DNA of 64,000 bases from assembly GCF_914271485.1 (NCBI RefSeq), contig NZ_CAJZAG010000010.1:186001-250000 (forward strand), given 5' to 3'. A program made the translations under genes and the position numbers. Below, in pieces: positions 40,802 through 48,456 of this stretch; the stretch's first letter is position 1; each line of letters begins with the position of its first letter. Origin of the DNA: Cupriavidus pampae. Its GTDB lineage: Bacteria > Pseudomonadota > Gammaproteobacteria > Burkholderiales > Burkholderiaceae. The notes beneath the pieces were generated by a model. It was not told the DNA's origin. It saw only the letters and a list, made by a program, of their open reading frames with translations, and searched no databases.

Positions 40802-41785
40802 ATGCACGGCGACGGCAAGCTTCGCATACGCGGTGGGGCGCGCGCACTGCACGGGGGCAACCCCGTGTGGTCGCACGTCAATCGCCATATCGACCTGTGG
40901 GTCGAGCTATTGCACGGATGGAACTTCGAGCCCATCGCGGCCTTGCCATTCACTGTCACGCTCGACTTCGAAGGCGACCAGTTCACGCCGTCGAATATTC
41001 CGTCGGCCGACCTCGAGCGTCTATACGGCATCGTGCAGGACGAGCTGTCGACCTATGGATCGCTCGAGGCACACGTCGCCGCGCAGACCAGCCGCGGCAA
41101 CGCGGTGCTGCTCGAAGTCGACAATTATCAGTTGCCGCCGCCGCCCGGGATCTATCGCCGCCAGCATGCGCGCTCGTGCATTGCAATCGATGTGCTCGTG
41201 CCCGAGGCCACCGCCGTGGGCTACTACCACAATGACGGCTACCACACGGCCAGCGGCGATGACTACGTATCGATCTTCCGCATGCCCGGCAACGAGACCG
41301 TATGGGGTGTGCCGACATTCCCGCACGCCGAGGTGGTGCGACGGCGCTTTGCCGCGCAGAACTCGGACGAACTGGTACGCGTTTCGCTCGACCTGCTGCG
41401 TGGTCATCTGGGCCGGCGCCCGAGCGCGAATCCGATCGAGGCGTTCCGCGCCGCGTTTCCCGCGCACCTCGAACAGTTGATGTCGTGCGGCGAGCCCAAC
41501 TTTCAGATCTATGCCGCGAGCGTGTTGCGCCAGCTCGGCGCGAGTTTCGAATTGCTCGGCCGCTATCTGCGCTGGCTCGTCATGAATGGCCAGACGCTGC
41601 CCGATACGGTGGCCGAAGCGTGCTACACGATGGCGTCGGAGGCGATGGTCATGCAGTTCCGCCTGATGCGCGCCGTGATCAGCCACAAGCCGGACAGCTG
41701 CGAGGACTGCCTCGAGCAGCTCGAACTGGCCTATCGAGGCACCGTGCCGGCGCTGGCCTCGTACTTCGGGGAGACTGTCTCATGA
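40802..41785 (+). CDS. DUF1839 family protein (copy 1)
   Basis: A 327-residue protein of the DUF1839 family, often found beside amino acid:carrier-protein ligases. Conserved stretches: DLWVELLHGWNFEPIAALPFTV, DFEGDQFTPSNIP, VLLEVDNYQLP and CIAIDVLVPEA. No signal peptide or membrane segment. The enzyme activity is unknown; a papain- or butirosin-type acyltransferase role is sometimes suggested for such families, but nothing here proves it. Overlaps the next gene by ATGA. Confidence 0.8.
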   Translation: MHGDGKLRIRGGARALHGGNPVWSHVNRHIDLWVELLHGWNFEPIAALPFTVTLDFEGDQFTPSNIPSADLERLYGIVQDELSTYGSLEAHVAAQTSRGNAVLLEVDNYQLPPPPGIYRRQHARSCIAIDVLVPEATAVGYYHNDGYHTASGDDYVSIFRMPGNETVWGVPTFPHAEVVRRRFAAQNSDELVRVSLDLLRGHLGRRPSANPIEAFRAAFPAHLEQLMSCGEPNFQIYAASVLRQLGASFELLGRYLRWLVMNGQTLPDTVAEACYTMASEAMVMQFRLMRAVISHKPDSCEDCLEQLELAYRGTVPALASYFGETVS

Positions 41786-44319
41786 CTGCGCGCGACCCTC
41801 TGCTTGCCCTGTTGCCCCAGTTGCAGCCCGGCGTGTCGGTCGGGCCCGCGCGGCTCGAAGGCGACTGGACCTTCCTCGAGACGTTTGCCAATGCGGCGGC
41901 CCATCCCGATGAATTGTCCGAGAGTGGGCACTGGCTGCCGGCGCAGGTGCCGGGCACCGTCGCCGGCGCCCTGCGCGCCGCGCACCGCTGGGACGAGACG
42001 GCGCCGCCACCGCTGCATCGGCATGACTACTGGTATCGGCTCCAGTTCTCCGGCCATGGCCGCCGCCTGCTGCGCTTCAACGGGCTGGCGACGATCGCCG
42101 AGGTCTGGCTCAATGGTGTGAAGGTGTTGACCACGCACCATATGTTCGCCGCGCATCAGGTCGAGGTGGAACTGGCCGGCGCCGACAACAAACTGCTGAT
42201 CTGCTTTCGCGCGCTGCATCCGTGGCTGCGTGGCCAGCGCGGTCCGGTGCGGTGGAAGCCGCGCATGATCGTGCCGCCCACGCTGCGTACGGTACGTACC
42301 ACGTTGCTCGGCCATATGCCGGGCTGGTGTCCGCCCGTGCACGCGGTGGGACCGTGGCGCGATATCGAACTGCTCGATCCGGTTGGCACCGAGCCCACGC
42401 AAGGCGTGCGCGCGGAACTGTCGAGCCGCCTCGATGGGGAAGATGGCATCGTCGAGGTGCGCCTGCATATCGCGGGCCTGACGCCCGAGCACGGCGCCAT
42501 TGCCATTACCGGGCCCGACCATGCCATCTGGCATGGCGAGCTGCGCCGGGTGGCGCCCAATCTGCTGGCCGGCGAATTGCGTGTGCCCGCGGTGCAGCGC
42601 TGGTGGCCGCATACCCACGGCGCACCGGCACTGTACGGCGTCGAGGCGAGTCTCGGTGGCGATGTGCTGGTCTGCGGGCAGGTGGGTTTTCGCACCATTG
42701 CAGCGGACCGCGAAGGTGGCGCGTTCACGCTGCGCGTCAATGGCCAACGTGTGTTCTGCCGCGGCGCATGCGTGTCGAGCCATGATCTGCCGGGTCTTGC
42801 CGATACCGACGAGGCGGTCGCGCGCTGGCTGCGGCTGGCACGCGACGCCGGGGCGAACATGGTGCGCGTGAGCGGCGTGACGTGCTATCCGGGCGAGGCG
42901 TTCTATCGCCATTGCGACGCGTTGGGTCTGATGGTCTGGCAGGACTTCATGTTCGCCAACTTCGACTACGGCAGCGCGGCCGACGCAAGCCCCGCGCTGA
43001 TGGACGATGCCGCGCGCGAGGTGGCACAGTGGCTTGGCTCGACGCGCGCGCATGCCAGCCTCGCGGTGCTGTGCGGCGGCAGCGAAGCCGAGCAGCAGGC
43101 CGCGATGATGGGCGCCTCGCGCAATGACTGGCGCCAGCCGCTGTTCGATACGCTGATTCCCGCTCTGGTGGCCGAGCACCGCCCCGATCTGGTCTATGTG
43201 CGCAACTCCCCGAGCGATGGCGCGTGGCCATTCCAGCCCGATACCGGCGTGACGCATTACTACGGCGTGGGGGCCTACCAACGTCCGCTGTCGGATGCCC
43301 GTCTCGCCGGTGTGCGCTTTGCCTCCGAGTGCCTGGCGTTCGCTAACGTGCCGTGCACACGGACGCTAGCCGAGGCCGGTCTGACCCAGCCGCTGCACGA
43401 TCCGCGCTGGAAAGCACGCGTGCCGCGCGATGCCGGTGCGGCGTGGGACTTCGAGGATATCCGCGACTACTACCTGCGCGCGCTCTACGACGTCGATCCG
43501 CCGCGCCTGCGCTACGAGCAGCCCGCGCGCTACCTCATGCTGTCGCGCGCGGTGGTGGCCGAACTGATGACCGAGGTGTTTGGTGAATGGCGTCGTGCGG
43601 GATCCTCCTGCGCGGGCGGATTGGTGTGGCAGTTGCAGGATCTATTGCCCGGACCCGGCTGGGGCATCGTCGATGCCCAGGCGCGGCCCAAGTCGGCCTG
43701 GCATGCATTGCGTCAGGTGTGGCAGCCGTTGCAGGTCATCCTGACGGATGAGGGGCTCAATGGGTTGCATATCCACCTGATCAACGAGGCCGACTCACCG
43801 AAACAGGTACGCCTGTCGCTGCGCTGCCTGCGCGACGGCGAGGCGATCGCGGCCCAGGCTTCGCTCGATGTCACGCTGGCACCGCGGGAGACGCGCCATC
43901 TGGCGGCCGCGGCGCTGCTCGATCATTTCTTCGATTTCACCTACGCGTATCGCTTCGGGCCGCCCGCGCACGACGTGGTGGTGGCCACGCTACGCGATGT
44001 TGCCGGCGCGCCAGTCAGCCAATCGGTCTACCTCCCCGATCGACGCGCGTCCGCTCTGCGCGATCCGGGTCTGCATGCCACCGTCACGCAAGAGGACGGA
44101 GAGTGGTGGCTCACAATCGGTACGCGGCGCTTTGCACGCTGGGTGCATGTGGATGATCACGCGATGGTGCCGGAGCAGGATTGGTTCCACCTCGGTCCCG
44201 GTGAGTCGCGTCGTGTCCGCCTGAAGCATGATGCCGCCTCGGCAGGCGGCGCACCCGTCATCCCTTCGGGCGAGATCAGTGCGCTGAACGCGCAAACGCC
44301 GGTGTTCTACCAAGGCTGA
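41782..44319 (+). CDS. Glycoside hydrolase family 2-like protein (beta-mannosidase-like)
   Basis: An 845-residue protein with the GH2 layout: N-terminal jelly-roll sugar-binding domain (WLPAQVPGTVAGAL, RFNGLATIAEVWLNG), an immunoglobulin-like domain, a TIM-barrel core and C-terminal domains. The acid/base is probably Glu435 in VLCGGSEAEQ (in place of WNGNNE) and the nucleophile Glu516 in FASECLA (in place of SEYG). No signal peptide, so cytosolic unless moved otherwise. It is the last gene of the carrier operon, overlapping DUF1839 by four bases. It may cleave or transfer a sugar on the product of this pathway; the substrate is unknown. Confidence 0.8.
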   Translation: MTARDPLLALLPQLQPGVSVGPARLEGDWTFLETFANAAAHPDELSESGHWLPAQVPGTVAGALRAAHRWDETAPPPLHRHDYWYRLQFSGHGRRLLRFNGLATIAEVWLNGVKVLTTHHMFAAHQVEVELAGADNKLLICFRALHPWLRGQRGPVRWKPRMIVPPTLRTVRTTLLGHMPGWCPPVHAVGPWRDIELLDPVGTEPTQGVRAELSSRLDGEDGIVEVRLHIAGLTPEHGAIAITGPDHAIWHGELRRVAPNLLAGELRVPAVQRWWPHTHGAPALYGVEASLGGDVLVCGQVGFRTIAADREGGAFTLRVNGQRVFCRGACVSSHDLPGLADTDEAVARWLRLARDAGANMVRVSGVTCYPGEAFYRHCDALGLMVWQDFMFANFDYGSAADASPALMDDAAREVAQWLGSTRAHASLAVLCGGSEAEQQAAMMGASRNDWRQPLFDTLIPALVAEHRPDLVYVRNSPSDGAWPFQPDTGVTHYYGVGAYQRPLSDARLAGVRFASECLAFANVPCTRTLAEAGLTQPLHDPRWKARVPRDAGAAWDFEDIRDYYLRALYDVDPPRLRYEQPARYLMLSRAVVAELMTEVFGEWRRAGSSCAGGLVWQLQDLLPGPGWGIVDAQARPKSAWHALRQVWQPLQVILTDEGLNGLHIHLINEADSPKQVRLSLRCLRDGEAIAAQASLDVTLAPRETRHLAAAALLDHFFDFTYAYRFGPPAHDVVVATLRDVAGAPVSQSVYLPDRRASALRDPGLHATVTQEDGEWWLTIGTRRFARWVHVDDHAMVPEQDWFHLGPGESRRVRLKHDAASAGGAPVIPSGEISALNAQTPVFYQG

Positions 44320-44724
44320 TCTCAACCTTCTCCACCTCTCCCGCCAAGCCACGCCGGCATTGGCGGGACGACCCTCACACCGCTCTCCTGACACCCGCGC
44401 CCATCCTCCACGAGGATGTACCGGGCGCGCGCCGTCTCCGCCATTTATCTCCATACACCTACCAAAGCATGATCGTCCGACCTATCCGTCTGCCTACTGT
44501 CGGTTCTGTGCGGCATGACACTTAATACAGACACAGCAATAACAAATAAACCGAGCCAACAAATCGGGAAATTTGGGACAGGAAGCACGGGTGGCAGCCG
44601 CGAGGTTGCCGGGCATTTCGTCAGTCATCGAGACACGGTGGAGCGGCGGAATCGGGTCACACGTCTTGCAGGTCTTGCGGACGTGCCGATATCGCTTTTC
44701 CCAGGGTCAATGGGAGAAGGAAAA

Positions 44725-45453
44725 ATGATCACGCATCGGTCGGACCTGCATGTCAATCATTTGCTTAACGCGCTGCCCCGCTACGAGTGGGAAGCCCTCT
44801 CGCGACACTTCGAACTGGTACGCCTGCGTGCCGGCGAACTGCTGACCGATTCGGGCCAGCGCATCGTGCACGTCTATTTCCCGACCACTTCGGTGGTGTC
44901 GCTGCTCTCGTTGCTCGAGGATGGCGCCACGGTGGAATTCTCCGCGGTGGGGAACGAAGGGCTGGTGGGCATTCCGGTGGTAACCGGCGGCGACACCATG
45001 CCAAGCCGCGTCGAGGTGCGCAGCCCCGGCTTTGCGTATCGCATTCCGGCACGTGTGCTGCGCGCAGAGCTGGCCCACTTGCCCACGCTGCAGCGCGTGA
45101 CGCTGCTCTACGTGCAGGCCGTGCTTACGCAGATCGCTCAGACCGCTGCCTGCAACCGCCACCACTCGCTCAACAAGCAGTTGTGCCGCTGGCTGCTGCT
45201 GGCGATCGACCGCATGAGTTCCAATGAGCTGGTCATCACGCAGCAGGTGATTGCCAACATGCTGGGTGTGCGCCGCGAGGGTGTGACCGAGGCTGCCGGC
45301 AAGCTGGAAGACCTGGGCCTGATCCACCATAGCCGCGGGCATATCACCGTGCTGGACCGCTGCGGGCTCGAGCGCCATTCCTGCGAGTGCTACAAGCTGG
45401 TCAAGCGCGAGTACGACCGGCTGCTGCCAGCGCTGGCTGGCGTGCATGCGTGA
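44725..45453 (+). CDS. Crp/Fnr-family transcriptional regulator
   Basis: A 242-residue protein: cyclic-nucleotide-binding-type beta barrel (VYFPTTSVVSLLSLLEDGATVEFSAVGNEGLVGIPVV), a dimer helix (HSLNKQLCRWLLLAIDRM) and a winged helix-turn-helix (TQQVIANMLGVRREGVTEAAGKLEDLGLI). Lacks the Fnr N-terminal Cys cluster, so it is not an oxygen sensor of that sort. ATG 44725 has GGAGAAGG upstream; the frame extends to 44515. It separates the two DUF1839 loci and probably regulates them. The 405-bp gap 44320-44724 before it holds no other gene. Confidence 0.85.
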   Translation: MITHRSDLHVNHLLNALPRYEWEALSRHFELVRLRAGELLTDSGQRIVHVYFPTTSVVSLLSLLEDGATVEFSAVGNEGLVGIPVVTGGDTMPSRVEVRSPGFAYRIPARVLRAELAHLPTLQRVTLLYVQAVLTQIAQTAACNRHHSLNKQLCRWLLLAIDRMSSNELVITQQVIANMLGVRREGVTEAAGKLEDLGLIHHSRGHITVLDRCGLERHSCECYKLVKREYDRLLPALAGVHA

Positions 45454-45513
45454 TGTGGCGTGGGGCGAAGGTGCCGCGGCTACGCGCTGCGACACTTCCG
45501 CCCGCGCGGCGCC

Positions 45514-46539
45514 TTACTCCCGTACGAGGTCGGCGCAACCGAACGATTGCAGCAGCCCCTGAGTGACATGCGTATAAGCGCTCTCGAGCGTGTCCAGGCA
45601 TTCGCCGCACGCATCGGCACGTCCCCGCGCGACGGCGCGAGCCAGACGAAACTGCAGCACCTTGCATTCGGTGGCGATCGACGCCGCGTAGGTGAGGATC
45701 GATGCCGGCACGCGGTAGCCGTGTTCCCCGAGCCACGTCACGCCATGCGCGAGCATCTCGAAGTTGGCGCCGAGCTGGCGCGGCAGATTGAAGCCATAGT
45801 GGTGGAAGTAGGCATCGCCGCGCGCCAGAATCGCGCTCACGTGGTCGTCGAATACCTCGCGCCAGCGGGTGACCGGATTGACCTCGGGCAGCCGGCCAAG
45901 ATGCCAGCGCATCTGTTCCGCCGCCGCATTGGAAAGCGCGCGCCCGGCCAGCGGTGGCCGCACGCGCTTGACGCATTCGACGTACGGAAACAGGAGCAGC
46001 GTGTTGTCGCGCAGCGCGGGCTCCAGTCGCAGCAGGCCGCGATAGTCCTCACCATCGACCGTATAGCGACCAAGATTGTGAAAGTAGGAGAGCCGCTGCG
46101 CGAGCGGATCGATGCGCTCGATGGCGATGGTGGTCTTCACATGGCTGCGGCGATAGGCGGTGGCGCGCGTGTCTGGCAGATAGAAGCTGTCGACCTCGAC
46201 CAACACGGTGTGCCCACGCCCGACCTGCTCGGCGATATGCGCCTCGAGCGTGTCGTAGATCGCCATCTCCTGCACCACGGTGCCGTAGATCTGCTCGAGG
46301 TCGGCCGCCGGGTACTTGAAGAAGGTGAAGTGATCGCCTTCGAAATCCTGCATGACGGTGAATGCAAGCGCCGCACGTGGGTCGAGGCCCCAGCGATACA
46401 GCAGTTCGATCCACAGGTCCATATAGCAGTTGGTCTCCTGCCAGATGGCGTCATCGCCATGGAGGTTGCCGGGGCGTGGCGTGTTCTCTCGCGGGTCGAT
46501 ACCCGCGGGCTCCAGTACCGTGTCGATGGCTTGCTCCAT
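45514..46539 (-). CDS. DUF1839 family protein (copy 2)
   Basis: A 341-residue paralog of the protein at 40802: CYMDLWIELLYRWGLDP, FEGDHFTFFKYPAADLEQIYG, VLVEVDSFYLPDT and TTIAIERIDP align in order. About 40 percent identical by eye. It is transcribed leftward, convergent with the Crp-family gene. It differs by having no ligase or carrier gene on its strand. The start at 46539 is followed by MEQAIDTVLEPAG. Activity unknown. Confidence 0.78.
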   Translation of the reverse strand: MEQAIDTVLEPAGIDPRENTPRPGNLHGDDAIWQETNCYMDLWIELLYRWGLDPRAALAFTVMQDFEGDHFTFFKYPAADLEQIYGTVVQEMAIYDTLEAHIAEQVGRGHTVLVEVDSFYLPDTRATAYRRSHVKTTIAIERIDPLAQRLSYFHNLGRYTVDGEDYRGLLRLEPALRDNTLLLFPYVECVKRVRPPLAGRALSNAAAEQMRWHLGRLPEVNPVTRWREVFDDHVSAILARGDAYFHHYGFNLPRQLGANFEMLAHGVTWLGEHGYRVPASILTYAASIATECKVLQFRLARAVARGRADACGECLDTLESAYTHVTQGLLQSFGCADLVRE

Positions 46540-46770
46540 TCTTGTCTCTCCGCAACGTTCGAGTCAGCGGCTGTCGTGTTGAGTGCATCGGATTGCAGCA
46601 CCTGCGCGCGCGCGCATCTGTTCGCTGTCCAACGGATTGCACCGCACCGCGCGGCGGCAACGCGGGGCGTACGTGGCACAGGAGGGCGTGTGCGGAATCG
46701 AACAGTAGTCCGCCATGCACGTTCCTACACTGGGCTGCATCTCCCCCGCATTCGGGGCGGGGTTGCTTGG

Positions 46771-46787
46771 GTACCCATTTCTGCGTG
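46771..46787 (-). repeat. Dispersed origin-type repeat, variant D11
   Basis: GTACCCATTTCTGCGTG: one base differs from the main unit (CCCA for CCCG), the same variant as the origin copy at 27399. It overlaps the manC leader, 15 bases before the start codon. Confidence 0.75.
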
Positions 46788-46802
46788 CGCGCAGGAGACA
46801 TC

Positions 46803-48392
46803 ATGAGAAATCGCAGTCAGGACAGGATCGGGCCGAAGCTTGCGGTACAAGCCGTGGTGCAGGCGGCGACGCAAGTGGACGTGCAGGCATCGGTCGATCG
46901 CGCGGTGATGGCCACGCCCCTGCGCGCGGTGCTGCAGCCGGTCATCCTGGCCGGCGGGTCGGGCACGCGGTTGTGGCCGCTGTCGCGCGAGAAACATCCC
47001 AAGCAACTGCTGAACCTGGTGGCCGAAGATACGTTGCTGGAAGCCACCGCGCTGCGCCTGGAAGGCGTAGCGGCGCGCACCGGCCGGCCTGCGGGGCTCG
47101 ATGCGCCGCCGATCGTCGTGTGCGGCGAGGAACATCGCTTCATGGTGGTCGATATGCTCAAGCGGCAGGGCAAGCGTGCGCGCGTGGTATCGGAGCCGTG
47201 CGGCCGCAATACCGCGCCGGCGCTCACGGTGGCCGCGCTGCAGGCGCTGGTTGCCGCAGGCGAGCATGGTGACGCGGTGCTGGTGGCCACGCCGGCCGAC
47301 CATTGCGTGACCGATACCGAGGCGTTCCGCAATGCCATCGCCATAGCGGTGCAGCACGCCGAGCGAGGTGCCATCGTCACGCTCGGCGCGCGGCCCACCG
47401 CACCCGAGACCGGCTTCGGTTATATCCACGCCGGCGCGGCGGTACCGCCGGGCGGCTTCGTGATCGACCGCTTCGTCGAAAAGCCACACCTGGAGCTCGC
47501 GCAGCACTATGTCGACTCCGGCGAATACTGGTGGAACTGTGGCGTGTTCGTGGTGCTCGCATCGGTCTGGCTGGAAGCCGTCAGCAAACTGCAGCCCGAC
47601 ATGTATCGACAGTGCCGTGCCGCGTGCCAGGGCGAGGGCGCGAGCACGGTGTCAGGAGATGTGCTGCAGCTCGAGCGCGAGGCCTTCGATGGCTGCCCCT
47701 CCGATTCGATCGACTATGCCGTGATGGAGAAGCTGGACGCACTGCCCGGCATCACCGGCATGCTGGTGCCGCTCGATGCGGGCTGGTCCGACGTGGGCTC
47801 ATGGGCCGCCATCTGGGATATCGCCGCCAAGGACAACGCCGGCAATGCGTTCCGCGGCCGCGTGCTGTTCGATGGTGCCACATCATGCCTTGCGCATTCG
47901 GAAGGACGCCTGATCGCCTGCGTTGGCGTACAGGACGTGGTGGTGGTGGAAACCGCGGACGCGGTACTGGTGGTCGACAAGCATCACGTGCAGGACGTCA
48001 AGAACGTGGTGCAGCGCCTGCGCATCGAGCACGGCGCCGAAGTGGTCAACCACCGCAAGGTGCAGCGGCCGTGGGGCTGCTATGACTCGATCGACCATGG
48101 CGAGCGCTTCCAGGTGAAGCGGATCGTCGTCGATCCGGGCGCGAGCCTGTCGCTGCAGATGCACTATCACCGCGCCGAGCACTGGGTGGTGGTGCGTGGC
48201 ACCGCGCGCGTGACGTGCGGCGATACGGTCAGCATCCTGTCGGAAAACCAGTCCACCTACATTCCGATCGGCACGCTGCATCGTCTCGAGAATCCGGGCA
48301 AGACGCCGCTTGAAATCATCGAGGTGCAGTCAGGCGCGTACCTCGAAGAAGACGACATCGTGAGATTCGAAGATAACTACGGACGCAAATAG
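46803..48392 (+). CDS. manC: Mannose-1-phosphate guanylyltransferase / mannose-6-phosphate isomerase
   Basis: A 529-residue bifunctional type II enzyme. The pyrophosphorylase domain starts with VILAGGSGTRLWPLSREKHPKQLL near residue 42 and has FVEKPHLELA. The C-terminal cupin is the isomerase (RPWGCYDSIDHGERFQVKRI, QMHYHRAEHWVVV). It produces GDP-mannose for the polysaccharide. The start 46803 has GCAGGAGAC upstream. The about 40-residue N-terminal extension before the first motif is longer than usual and Gln/Val/Ala rich. Confidence 0.93.
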   Translation: MRNRSQDRIGPKLAVQAVVQAATQVDVQASVDRAVMATPLRAVLQPVILAGGSGTRLWPLSREKHPKQLLNLVAEDTLLEATALRLEGVAARTGRPAGLDAPPIVVCGEEHRFMVVDMLKRQGKRARVVSEPCGRNTAPALTVAALQALVAAGEHGDAVLVATPADHCVTDTEAFRNAIAIAVQHAERGAIVTLGARPTAPETGFGYIHAGAAVPPGGFVIDRFVEKPHLELAQHYVDSGEYWWNCGVFVVLASVWLEAVSKLQPDMYRQCRAACQGEGASTVSGDVLQLEREAFDGCPSDSIDYAVMEKLDALPGITGMLVPLDAGWSDVGSWAAIWDIAAKDNAGNAFRGRVLFDGATSCLAHSEGRLIACVGVQDVVVVETADAVLVVDKHHVQDVKNVVQRLRIEHGAEVVNHRKVQRPWGCYDSIDHGERFQVKRIVVDPGASLSLQMHYHRAEHWVVVRGTARVTCGDTVSILSENQSTYIPIGTLHRLENPGKTPLEIIEVQSGAYLEEDDIVRFEDNYGRK

Positions 48393-48456
48393 GCACCACC
48401 GCCCAGTTGCATGGCCCGTAGGGAGGGCTGGCGCGGCACGCCAGGGGGAGCATTAC

